Shown piece after piece: positions 8,123-15,550 of a DNA stretch of 46,554 nt. Where the stretch lies: NCBI GenBank assembly GCA_050480705.1, contig JBJHAX010000016.1, positions 1 through 46,554 of the forward strand. Direction: 5' to 3'. Under the pieces are notes generated by a model that saw nothing but the letters and a program-made list of their open reading frames with translations, searched no databases and was not told where the DNA came from. A program made the position numbers and the translations under genes. Numbering within the stretch: position 1 is the first letter of the stretch; each line of letters begins with the position of its first letter. This stretch comes from JBJHAX01 sp050480705 (GTDB lineage: Bacteria; Actinomycetota; Nitriliruptoria; Nitriliruptorales; Nitriliruptoraceae).

Positions 8123-9249
8123 CCGGCAGGTCCGGCGAGGAAGCGGGTCAGGCGCTCATGGGCGTCGGTCAGTGCGTCGACGGGCACGTACTCGCCGGAC
8201 TGATGGGCCTGCGCGGTCAGCCCCGGCCCGAAGTTGAGTGCGGGCACGCCGATCTCGGCGAAGCGTGCGACATCGGTCCACGCCTGCTTTGCGGTCACCG
8301 TCGCCTCGACACGTTCGACGAACGCGCGGACGATGGGGGAGTCGAGTCCGGGGGACGCCGGCGGAACCCGGTCGACGACCTCCACCTGCGCGCGGTCACC
8401 GATGCGTGCGCGCAGTTCCTCCTCAGCTTCGTCGACGGTCCGTGATGGTGCGAAACGGAAGTTGAGGTTCATCGTGAACGTCGCCGGCAGCACGTTTCGC
8501 ACCGGGGAGCTCGCTTCGCGCGGTCCGGGTCCGAGCCCGTCGGTCCACGCCTGCGTCAGCGCCCACACGTCGCGGTAGACGACACCGTCGACGTCCACCT
8601 CGCGTACATGGTCCTGCTCGAGTTCCGTGAGCAGCCCGGCCGCCATGGTCAACGCGTTTCGTCCGTGCCAGGGGCGTGCCGAGTGGGCCTGCTGGCCGTG
8701 GAAGGTCAGGAGTGCGTGCAACCCACCCAGGCACCCGAGCTGGACCTCGCCGTCGGTCGGCTCGAGCACGATCGCGAGCTCCGCCTCGCGCAGCCAGCTC
8801 GCCTCGGCGAGCACGTCACGCAGTTCGTTGGTTTCCGCCGATCCTTCCTCACCGGCATAGAGGACCAGCGCGAGTTCGTAGGGGGACGCCGCGCGCAGCT
8901 CCGCATCTTCGAACAACGACATGGCGACCACGTTGCCCGCCTTCATGTCCGAGGCGCCGCGGGCGATCACCACCTCACCCTCAGAGGTCTGCTCGACACG
9001 TGCGACGCGGTCGGCGTCGGTCGGAGGCACGACGTCGAGATGGCCGACGAGCGCGACCAGCGGTCGTGCGCTCGTGCGCGAGCCGACAACGACGCTGTTG
9101 CCGACACGTGTGACGTCCTCGCCCAGGTCGAGATAGCGGTGCTCGACGGCATCCGCGATCGGGCCTTCGTCGGCGGTCGTGCACAGATACCCGCAATGGT
9201 CGAGCAGCCGTTCGACGAGATCGTCGCGCAACGGTGTGCCGGCAGCCAT
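8119..9249 (-). CDS. dapE: Succinyl-diaminopimelate desuccinylase DapE
   Basis: Removes succinate from N-succinyl-LL-DAP to give LL-DAP for lysine and peptidoglycan; 376 aa, an M20 metallopeptidase. Zinc-site motifs: LVGHLDVVPP (His, bridging Asp environment), RGASDMKAGNV, YAGEEGS (catalytic and ligand Glu), and the dimerisation-domain GLHALLTFHGQQAHSARPWHGRNA. The frame is open further upstream, but ATG 9249 shares one base with the dapD stop (TGATG), and upstream residues belong to the dapD region. Its own stop overlaps the comB start. The context of dapD directly upstream settles DapE against other M20 peptidases. Confidence 0.93.
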   Translation of the reverse strand: MAAGTPLRDDLVERLLDHCGYLCTTADEGPIADAVEHRYLDLGEDVTRVGNSVVVGSRTSARPLVALVGHLDVVPPTDADRVARVEQTSEGEVVIARGASDMKAGNVVAMSLFEDAELRAASPYELALVLYAGEEGSAETNELRDVLAEASWLREAELAIVLEPTDGEVQLGCLGGLHALLTFHGQQAHSARPWHGRNALTMAAGLLTELEQDHVREVDVDGVVYRDVWALTQAWTDGLGPGPREASSPVRNVLPATFTMNLNFRFAPSRTVDEAEEELRARIGDRAQVEVVDRVPPASPGLDSPIVRAFVERVEATVTAKQAWTDVARFAEIGVPALNFGPGLTAQAHQSGEYVPVDALTDAHERLTRFLAGPAG

Positions 9250-10292
9250 CAGTCGTTCGCGTGGAGCGCGGCGTTGAGGCCGCCCCAGTCGCCACTCGAC
9301 TCCGTCCGTCGCAGCGCGACGACTGCGCCCGTCTGAGAGTCCCGGCGGAACAGAAGACGGCTGCGTCCCGACAGCTCGCGCGCCTTGACGACCGTGCCGT
9401 CGTCGACGGCGACTTTCGTGCCCGCGGTCACGTACAGGCCGGCTTCGACCACGCACTCGTCACCGAGCGAGATCCCCACACCGGCGTTCGCGCCGATGAG
9501 GCAACGTTCCCCGATGCGGATGACCTCGTTGCCGCCGCCCGAAAGCGTGCCCATGATCGATGCGCCGCCACCCAGGTCGGAGCCGTCGCCGACGACGACC
9601 CCGGCGGAGATGCGTCCTTCCACCATCGAACTGCCCAGCGTGCCGGCGTTGAAGTTCACGAACCCTTCGTGCATCACGGTCGTGCCGGAGGCGAGGTGCG
9701 CGCCGAGCCGGACACGGTCGGCGTCAGCCACCCTGACCCCACTGGGCACGACGTAGTCGGTCATGCGAGGAAACTTGTCGAGACTTCGGACCTGCACGCT
9801 GCGTCCGGCCGCAGCGAGCTCCAGACGCAACTCGTCGATCGATTCGGGATCGGCCGGGCCGAGATCGGTCCACGCGACGTTGTTGAGCAGTCCGAACGCG
9901 CCGTCGAGGTTGGCGCCGTGCGGGGGCACTTCGCGCACCGAGAGCAGGTGCAGGCGCAGAAAGACGTCGTGCGCGTCCACGGGCGCGTCGGCGATGTCCT
10001 CGACGAAGGTGACCACAGCCTCCCGCCGGGTGCGCAGCGGAGAGGTTGCCGTGTTGCCGGTCGTGACCGACGTCACCGCCCGCGTGACCGGGTCGTCGGC
10101 GCCCAGCCACGCGATGCGGCGCACGTCGGAGGTGATGGGAACCGTGGCGGTGGAGTTGATGCGCAGCTCTTTGAGCAGCGCCGCAACGGTGTCCGACTCG
10201 CCCACGGCAACGAACGGATACCAGGTGTCGAGCACCTTGCCGCGGGGTGTGCGGGTTGCGAGGCCCACCCCGAACGCGGCCGTCTCGCCCAT
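9249..10292 (-). CDS. dapD: Tetrahydrodipicolinate N-succinyltransferase DapD
   Basis: Transfers succinate from succinyl-CoA to tetrahydrodipicolinate, starting the succinylase branch of the DAP pathway; 347 aa, the long actinobacterial type. The N-terminus MGETAAFGVGLATRTP and VLDTWYP resemble mycobacterial DapD. The left-handed beta-helix (hexapeptide repeats) runs from about residue 180: VRLGAHLASGTTVMHEGFVNFNAG, then SSMVEGRISAGVVVGDGSDLGGG. The frame stays open for hundreds of codons upstream, but that region is the opposite-strand DUF368 gene. ATG 10292 with GGAG about 9 nt upstream is the sensible start. First gene of dapD-dapE-comB. Confidence 0.94.
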   Translation of the reverse strand: MGETAAFGVGLATRTPRGKVLDTWYPFVAVGESDTVAALLKELRINSTATVPITSDVRRIAWLGADDPVTRAVTSVTTGNTATSPLRTRREAVVTFVEDIADAPVDAHDVFLRLHLLSVREVPPHGANLDGAFGLLNNVAWTDLGPADPESIDELRLELAAAGRSVQVRSLDKFPRMTDYVVPSGVRVADADRVRLGAHLASGTTVMHEGFVNFNAGTLGSSMVEGRISAGVVVGDGSDLGGGASIMGTLSGGGNEVIRIGERCLIGANAGVGISLGDECVVEAGLYVTAGTKVAVDDGTVVKARELSGRSRLLFRRDSQTGAVVALRRTESSGDWGGLNAALHAND

Positions 10293-10332
10293 CGTCTTCG
10301 CTCCGAGAGTCGCTGTCGGTGGTGCGCCGGCA

Positions 10333-10378
10333 AGCCTACCGGCGTCGTACCCCGTGCCCAGCGGGCTGGCTGTAGCGT
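10333..10378. promoter_or_regulatory. Divergent -10 boxes between dapD (-) and the DUF368 gene (+)
   Basis: TAGGCT on the minus strand (10338-10333), 40 nt before the dapD ATG, and TAGCGT on the plus strand (10373-10378), 22 nt before the DUF368 ATG. Both match the TANNNT -10 form seen elsewhere. No convincing -35 elements. Confidence 0.45.
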
Positions 10379-10400
10379 GCATCGACACGACGGAGGCGAC

Positions 10401-11399
10401 ATGACGCGAGCTGACGGCAACGTGCGGCGCGACGGCGGTGACGCCGAACGGATCGCTGTTCCGCCACGTCTGCGGGGTGGGTGGCCGCTTCTGGGCAGCG
10501 GTGCGGTCGGCATGGCGATGGGTGTCGCCGAGATCGTGCCGGGATTCTCCGGCGGCACCGTCGCGCTCGTGTGCGGAATCTACGAACGGTTGATCGGCAA
10601 CATCCGCCAGGGCGCCGCCACGCTGGCGCTCGTCGCGCGCGGCCGGATGGCAGCGGCCGCACGCTCGCTGGTCGCGATCGACTGGGCGTTCGTGGTGGCA
10701 CTGCTCGTCGGCATGGGTGTGGCGATCCTGGGGGCAGCAGCGACGCTCGGGCGACTCCTCGAGCAGCGTCCGGTCGAGATGTCGGCGACGTTTCTCGGTC
10801 TCGTGCTCGGAGCCGCCGTGGTCGCTGCGCGGCAGTTCCGCCGCCCCGGGCCCGTGCACTCCGCGGTGGGCCTGGCGGTCGCCGTCGTGGTCTTCGTCGC
10901 ACTCGGTGCCGGACCGACGAGCATCCTCGAACCGTCCGCGCCGGTGCTGTTCCTCGGCGCCGCCCTCGCCGCGTGTGCGTGGATCCTGCCCGGCGTGTCC
11001 GGTGCGTTTCTGCTCCTGCTTCTCGGCTTGTACCCGGCGGCGCTCGCCGCGGTCAGCGACCGGGATCTCGTCCTCATCGGGGTGATCGTCGCCGGGGTCG
11101 TGACGGGACTGGCGGCCTTCTCCACGTTGCTGCACTGGCTGCTGGTCCGCCATCACGACGTCGTGCTCGCCGCCATGGTCGGGCTGCTCGTCGGCAGCAC
11201 CCGCGTGCTGTGGCCGTGGCCGTCGCTGCAGGGGATGGGTGACCCAAGCCTCGGCGCCCCCGACCCTGCCAACGCGCTGGGCTCGGGCGTCCTCGCCGTC
11301 ACCGCGTTCGTGCTGGTCGTCGCCGTCGGAATCCTCGGCCGTCGCATCGAGGCGAGGCGACGCGAGCACAGCTCCGCACGACCGGACACCGACGACTGA
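10401..11399 (+). CDS. DUF368 integral membrane protein
   Basis: A 332-aa polytopic membrane protein of the DUF368 family. After a ~25-residue charged N-terminus comes the hallmark GMAMGVAEIVPGFSGGTVALVCGIYERLI, and later a second copy-like motif CAWILPGVSGAFLLLLLGLY. The paired PG(F/V)SG motifs suggest an internally duplicated transporter fold. About eight hydrophobic segments follow. DUF368 proteins (with DedA) have recently been assigned as polyprenyl-phosphate transporters; that assignment is family knowledge, not visible here. ATG 10401 has GGAGG 4 nt upstream. Its frame extends far upstream as a shadow of dapD. It converges on dapC with a 17-nt gap. Confidence 0.87.
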   Translation: MTRADGNVRRDGGDAERIAVPPRLRGGWPLLGSGAVGMAMGVAEIVPGFSGGTVALVCGIYERLIGNIRQGAATLALVARGRMAAAARSLVAIDWAFVVALLVGMGVAILGAAATLGRLLEQRPVEMSATFLGLVLGAAVVAARQFRRPGPVHSAVGLAVAVVVFVALGAGPTSILEPSAPVLFLGAALAACAWILPGVSGAFLLLLLGLYPAALAAVSDRDLVLIGVIVAGVVTGLAAFSTLLHWLLVRHHDVVLAAMVGLLVGSTRVLWPWPSLQGMGDPSLGAPDPANALGSGVLAVTAFVLVVAVGILGRRIEARRREHSSARPDTDD

Positions 11400-11416
11400 A
11401 ACCGTTGGACGCGTCG

Positions 11417-12592
11417 TCAGTCGGTGGGAAGCTGTTGCTCGCCGATTGCCCGCTGCCACCGCTGCGTCGCCTCGCGGCAACGGTCGACGTCGGGCACCAG
11501 CGCGAGGCGAAGCCACCCTCGGCCCGACGGCCCGAACGACTGCCCGGGTGTCACCAGCACGTGCACACGAGCGAGCTGTTCGGCATAGGCGACATCGTCG
11601 CCGCCAGGGGCTCGAAACCACAGGTAGAGCCCCGCACGTGACCCCGACACCTCCAGGCCCGCTTCGCGCATGAATTCGAGCAGTACGTCGCGTTTGGCGG
11701 CGAAGGCGCGCCGCCGCTGTTCGACGTGCTCCTGGTCGCTCCACGCGGTGACCGCTGCGGCCTGCACGAACGTCGGCGACGCCGTGCCGATCGTGACTCT
11801 CAAGCGTCGGAGCAGCCCGATGAGGTCGGCGTCGCCGATGATCGCACCCGAGCGGTAACCCGTCATGCCCGAGCGTTTCGACAGCGACACGAACGCGAGG
11901 ACGCCTGCCATGTCGCCGTCGCACGCCTCGAGGATCGAGGGCTGGGGCTCGTCGTACCACAGCTCCTGGTAGCACTCGTCGGAGGCGAGCACGATGCCGT
12001 GCCGGCGTGCGACGTCGAGCTGGCGTCGCAGGAAGGACAGATCGACGCTCGCGCCGGTCGGGTTGTGGGGGTAGTTGAGCCACGCGAGGCACGTCGTTTC
12101 GAGAACGTCGGCAGGCAGCTCACCGAGATCGAGCAGCCAGCCGTCGTCGGGGCGCAGCGCAACGGGATGGGAGAGTCCGCCTGCGAGCACCGCGCCGCGT
12201 TCGTACACCGGGTATCCGGGATCGGGCCACACGATGCGTCGTCGCGGCGACGTCGCGTCGACGAGCGCGAACGGCAGGTGGAACACCGCTTCTTTGGACC
12301 CGGCCGAGGGGAGGATGTGGCGACCGGGGTCGACCTCGACACCATGGCGTCGTGCCAGCCAGCCCGCGACGGCCGCACGCAGCTCGGGCGTCCCCGCGCT
12401 CGTCGGATAGCGGCTCGTTGGCTCGACTGCGGCGAGGAGCGCGTCGCGGATCGGAGCAGGTGTCGCCTCCACCGGGTCGCCGATGGACAGGTCGATCCAG
12501 TCGGCATGCGGCTCACGCGCCCGCGCGGCGGCGGACACGTCGGTGAAATAGTCCGCGAGACCGGTCAGGGCCGGGTTGACGGCGAGCGGCAT
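11417..12592 (-). CDS. dapC: Succinyldiaminopimelate transaminase DapC
   Basis: PLP-dependent class I/II aminotransferase converting N-succinyl-2-amino-6-ketopimelate to N-succinyl-LL-DAP; 391 aa. The Schiff-base lysine is K239 in SLSKRSGMTGYRSG; NYPHNPTGA and SDECYQELWY match the DapC subgroup I recall from Streptomyces. The start chosen is ATG 12592 (MPLAVNPALTGLADYF); an in-frame GTG at 12616 would add eight residues, and neither has a clear Shine-Dalgarno site. A -10-like TAGCGT lies at 12643-12638. Together with dapD and dapE nearby, it completes the succinylase middle steps of the pathway. Confidence 0.88.
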   Translation of the reverse strand: MPLAVNPALTGLADYFTDVSAAARAREPHADWIDLSIGDPVEATPAPIRDALLAAVEPTSRYPTSAGTPELRAAVAGWLARRHGVEVDPGRHILPSAGSKEAVFHLPFALVDATSPRRRIVWPDPGYPVYERGAVLAGGLSHPVALRPDDGWLLDLGELPADVLETTCLAWLNYPHNPTGASVDLSFLRRQLDVARRHGIVLASDECYQELWYDEPQPSILEACDGDMAGVLAFVSLSKRSGMTGYRSGAIIGDADLIGLLRRLRVTIGTASPTFVQAAAVTAWSDQEHVEQRRRAFAAKRDVLLEFMREAGLEVSGSRAGLYLWFRAPGGDDVAYAEQLARVHVLVTPGQSFGPSGRGWLRLALVPDVDRCREATQRWQRAIGEQQLPTD

Positions 12593-12637
12593 GGTCACGG
12601 CGGTGCCTGGCGTCACATGGGTGGGCTTTGGCCGTGG

Positions 12638-12643
12638 ACGCTA
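12638..12643 (-). promoter_or_regulatory. Putative -10 box of dapC
   Basis: TAGCGT on the minus strand, 45 nt before ATG 12592 and 21 nt before GTG 12616. Confidence 0.3.
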
Positions 12644-12718
12644 CTGCGCGTCGAGGCCGGCCGGCGGTGCCCTCGCAGCAGCCGGGGTCGCGAGCCCGAG
12701 TGATCCGCGGCCATCTCG

Positions 12719-12724
12719 TAGGCT
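12719..12724 (+). promoter_or_regulatory. Putative -10 box of tyrA
   Basis: TAGGCT, 68 nt before the GTG start of tyrA; implies a leader of about 60 nt. No clear -35. Confidence 0.4.
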
Positions 12725-12792
12725 CAGCGACCGTCGGTGCTGGCATCATCGGCGGCAACATGCCGGTCGGTGGCCGCAACCGGAGGTCGCAG

Positions 12793-13812
12793 GTGCCCGA
12801 GACGAACAGCGAACAGGGATCACCGACGCCTGTGGTCGGCGTGGTCGGTGCCGGGCTGATCGGTGGATCGCTTCTGCGCCGCAGTGTCGAACTGGGTCGA
12901 GCAGCGGTCGCGTTCGACACCCACGCCTTGACGGTCGCCGAGCTGGGCGATGCCGGGATCGAAACGGCCGAAAGCATCGAGGAGCTGGTCGCGCAGGTCG
13001 ACCTGCTCGTTCTCGCGGTTTCGCCCCGACGTGTCGCCGAGACGTGGCAACACGCCCGAGCTGCGGCGAGGACACGCACCCGTGACGGCCGGCTCGTCGT
13101 CATCGACGTCGCCTCGGTCAAGCGCCCCGTGGTCGATGCGCTCGCCGACGACGATTCGGCGTGGACCGATGAGCGTGCCGTCTTCGTGCTCAGCCATCCC
13201 ATGGCCGGGCGTGTGACGTCAGGTTGGGCGTCGTCGCGTGCCGAGTTGTTCGAAGGCGCGGCCTGGATCGTGTCCCCGCACACCGGCGTCACCGGCGGCG
13301 AACTCGCGTCGATCCTCGACGTCGTCGCGATGGTGGGCGCGCGCGCCTGTTTCCTGGACGTCGAGGAGCACGACCGGTTCGCGGCGCATGTGAGCCACCT
13401 GCCGCACCTGATCTCGTTCGCCTACGACCGCCTGCTCGCTGCGGAGAATCCCACCGGTTCATGGCGCCGGTTCGGTGCGGGATCACTCGCGGACCTGCTG
13501 CGCGTCGCTGACGCCGACCCGCAGCTGTGGGCGGAGATCCTCGAAGGCAACGACGAAAAGCTGGGTAAGGCGCGTGACGGGCTCGTCGACACGATGCGTG
13601 AACCTGCTGCGCACCGTGCGGGCCGTTCGGCGACAACGCCGATCGACCCCGCCGCAACGGTGCTCGAAGTGCCGGCGGCGGCGATGCTGGGTGCTGAGGA
13701 CGTTGCCCGGTTGCTTGCGACGGGCGTCGACGGCCTCGAGGTCACCCGGCATGAACGCGACGGCGCCACGGTGCTGCTTCGATGCGGCCCCCGCGAGGTG
13801 CGGGGGCGCTGA
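12793..13812 (+). CDS. tyrA: Prephenate dehydrogenase TyrA
   Basis: Oxidatively decarboxylates prephenate (or arogenate) on the way to tyrosine; 339 aa. The NAD(P)-binding glycine motif GVVGAGLIGGSLL is near the N-terminus and SHPMAG carries the conserved active-site histidine. DRFAAHVSHLPHLISF follows, which is the helix typical of TyrA. GTG 12793 is chosen because GGAGG sits 6 nt upstream; an earlier in-frame ATG at 12760 lacks a ribosome site. The last ~60 residues are less conserved, and no ACT motif is evident. Prephenate versus arogenate specificity cannot be told. It is monocistronic, ending against the convergent propeller gene. Confidence 0.9.
   Translation: MPETNSEQGSPTPVVGVVGAGLIGGSLLRRSVELGRAAVAFDTHALTVAELGDAGIETAESIEELVAQVDLLVLAVSPRRVAETWQHARAAARTRTRDGRLVVIDVASVKRPVVDALADDDSAWTDERAVFVLSHPMAGRVTSGWASSRAELFEGAAWIVSPHTGVTGGELASILDVVAMVGARACFLDVEEHDRFAAHVSHLPHLISFAYDRLLAAENPTGSWRRFGAGSLADLLRVADADPQLWAEILEGNDEKLGKARDGLVDTMREPAAHRAGRSATTPIDPAATVLEVPAAAMLGAEDVARLLATGVDGLEVTRHERDGATVLLRCGPREVRGR
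13787..13807 (+). terminator. 8-bp hairpin in the last codons of tyrA
   Basis: GCCCCCGC pairs with GCGGGGGC around a GAGGT loop, just inside the tyrA stop codon. It lies where the convergent tyrA and propeller genes meet (34-nt gap). No T-tract. Confidence 0.4.
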
Positions 13813-13846
13813 GCGGCCCGGCGCGTGCTGTTCCCAGCCGCCGGGG

Positions 13847-15421
13847 TCAGCGGATGCCGTAGAAGAACCCGTCGCGTGAGCCCACCCAGATACGCCCGTC
13901 CCACACGGCCGGTGTCGACTCGATGCATCCGGGCAGTCCGAGCCGCCACTGTTCTCGCGGGGTACGCGGATCGGTCAGGTCGTAGGCGCGTAGATGCGGG
14001 TCCGTGCAGGTCGCGACCAGCAACTGTGTCGTGTCGGTCTCGTCGTCGTGGACGATCACCGGCGAGGACCAGCTGTGCCAGCCCAGATCGTCGCGGAACA
14101 CGACGTCGCCGTTGTCGGTGTCGAGAACGAGCAGCTCGCCCGGGTGCGTCACCGCGTACAGCAGGCCGTCGTGCAGGGCGGGCGTCGCCCACGCGCCACC
14201 GTCCTCACCCTGTCTGCGCGGTGGGACGTGGACACCCCACACGATCGGGTCCTGCGGGCGGTCCGGGTCGAGGCGCACGATCTGGCCGACCTCGTCGGCG
14301 CGGGGCAGGAAGCGCTGCAACTCGATCGCGACATACATCGCGCCGTCGTCGGGGTCGATCACGATTGAGGCGTCGATGTCGTCGCCGAGCCAGATGTCCA
14401 CCTCGACCTCGACGTCGCCACGGCGCAACGCGTCGAGTGCGAGCACCTGCACGCGTCCACCCGAGTTGGCGAATGCGACGCGGTTGCGTGCGACGTCGAC
14501 GGCGACGCTGTTCTCGATCGACACGTTGCGGTCGCCGACCGCTTGGAACAACTCGTCATTGAACCCGGGGTAATCCACGAGCACCTCGGGATCGACCTGC
14601 ACGAGGCCGTCCTCGTAGGTGCGGTTGAGCTTGACGGCGTAGAACCACGAATCCTCGCCGCCGACGAGCATCAGGTCGTCGACGATCGCGGGGCTGCCGT
14701 CCCAGTCGTTGTTCCAGACCCGCTGAGGGTGGGCGTCGAGTCCCCACAGTTCTTCGACGGGGTCGCGGTCCAGCGCAAGGACACGCAGGCGCCCGTCACG
14801 CGAACCGATCGTGAACAGCGGATAGCCGTCGGGGTCGAGCGCGCCGGTGCCCTTGATCTGGAAGCCGGTGCGGAACGGTTCCCGCAGCTGCTCGCCGGTG
14901 TCGCCGTCGAGGAAGTACACGAGACCGTCGAAGCCACCGATGATGACCTCGGTGACCCCGTCGTTGCGCTCCCAGACGACCGGCTGACCCGTCCAGCCGG
15001 TGCCGCACCACTCGCGTTGCTCGACGACCTCGGTGGTCTCGCCATCTTCGTCCTCGACCTGCCGGGTCGAGCGTTCGACGATGCACATCGGGCTGTCGGG
15101 ATGGCGCCATTCGATCTGAGGATCGCCGGGCAACGGCCCCCGGCCGTGGAACCCGTGGACGAGATCGCCTCTGAAGCGCAGCAGCCCGTCGACCTGGCTT
15201 CCCCACGCCGGGGCGGGTTCGTCGTCGGTGCGAGGCTCCTCGGGCGCAGGCGGCGAAACGTCAGGGGGTGGTGGCACAGGTGCTGTGGGCGCAGCGTCGT
15301 CGTGCGAGGGGTCGGGTTCCGGCGGGAGCGGATCGCCTGCCGCCTGGAGCAGCGTCCCGATGAGCGCGACCCCCGCGAACGCGACCGCCACGCTGGTGAC
15401 GAGTTGCCATGATTCGCGCAT
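13847..15421 (-). CDS. Membrane-anchored PQQ-like beta-propeller protein
   Basis: A 524-aa protein with one N-terminal membrane segment (about residues 7-26, LVTSVAVAFAGVALIGTLL). A Pro/Asp/Glu-rich linker (about 30-75) follows, then a repeat region fitting a beta-propeller. Propeller blades show as VIIGGFDGLVYFLDGDTGEQL, GSPAIVDDLMLVGGEDSWFYAVKLN, WATPALHDGLLYAVTHPGELLVLDTDNGDVV and STPAVWDGRIWVGSRDGFFYGI. This is the WxxxxP...DGxxYxG..DG.lyAld pattern of PQQ/BamB-like repeats. The propeller should face outside the cell. No catalytic PQQ-dehydrogenase residues are evident, so a binding or scaffold role is inferred. ATG 15421 is 8 nt from a -10 box, suggesting a leaderless mRNA. Confidence 0.75.
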   Translation of the reverse strand: MRESWQLVTSVAVAFAGVALIGTLLQAAGDPLPPEPDPSHDDAAPTAPVPPPPDVSPPAPEEPRTDDEPAPAWGSQVDGLLRFRGDLVHGFHGRGPLPGDPQIEWRHPDSPMCIVERSTRQVEDEDGETTEVVEQREWCGTGWTGQPVVWERNDGVTEVIIGGFDGLVYFLDGDTGEQLREPFRTGFQIKGTGALDPDGYPLFTIGSRDGRLRVLALDRDPVEELWGLDAHPQRVWNNDWDGSPAIVDDLMLVGGEDSWFYAVKLNRTYEDGLVQVDPEVLVDYPGFNDELFQAVGDRNVSIENSVAVDVARNRVAFANSGGRVQVLALDALRRGDVEVEVDIWLGDDIDASIVIDPDDGAMYVAIELQRFLPRADEVGQIVRLDPDRPQDPIVWGVHVPPRRQGEDGGAWATPALHDGLLYAVTHPGELLVLDTDNGDVVFRDDLGWHSWSSPVIVHDDETDTTQLLVATCTDPHLRAYDLTDPRTPREQWRLGLPGCIESTPAVWDGRIWVGSRDGFFYGIR

Positions 15422-15429
15422 CGCGCGGA

Positions 15430-15457
15430 AGGGTACGAGGCTGCGGCCTCCTGTCAC
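15430..15457 (-). promoter_or_regulatory. Promoter of the propeller gene, leaderless arrangement
   Basis: On the minus strand: GTGACA (15457-15452), 16-nt spacer, TACCCT (15435-15430). Transcription would start within a few bases of ATG 15421. The -35 matches TTGACA at five of six positions. Confidence 0.55.
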
Positions 15458-15515
15458 GTCGTGCTGACCGCGTCGCACCGGCGTGTGGCCGCGCCGGTGC
15501 AGGCCCGCGCCCCGT

Positions 15516-15543
15516 CTGGCACGACTGACGGGAAGGCTACGCT
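15516..15543 (+). promoter_or_regulatory. Promoter of serB, leaderless arrangement
   Basis: CTGGCA (15516-15521), 16-nt spacer, TACGCT (15538-15543), then 7 nt to ATG 15551, so the message would begin at or next to the start codon. Confidence 0.5.
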
Positions 15544-15550
15544 CGCGCTG

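Noticed and set aside
9249..12092. 947-codon open frame on the minus strand
   Set aside because: Only the last 347 codons are dapD; the rest is the mirror of the DUF368 gene and part of dapC, which have clear family motifs.
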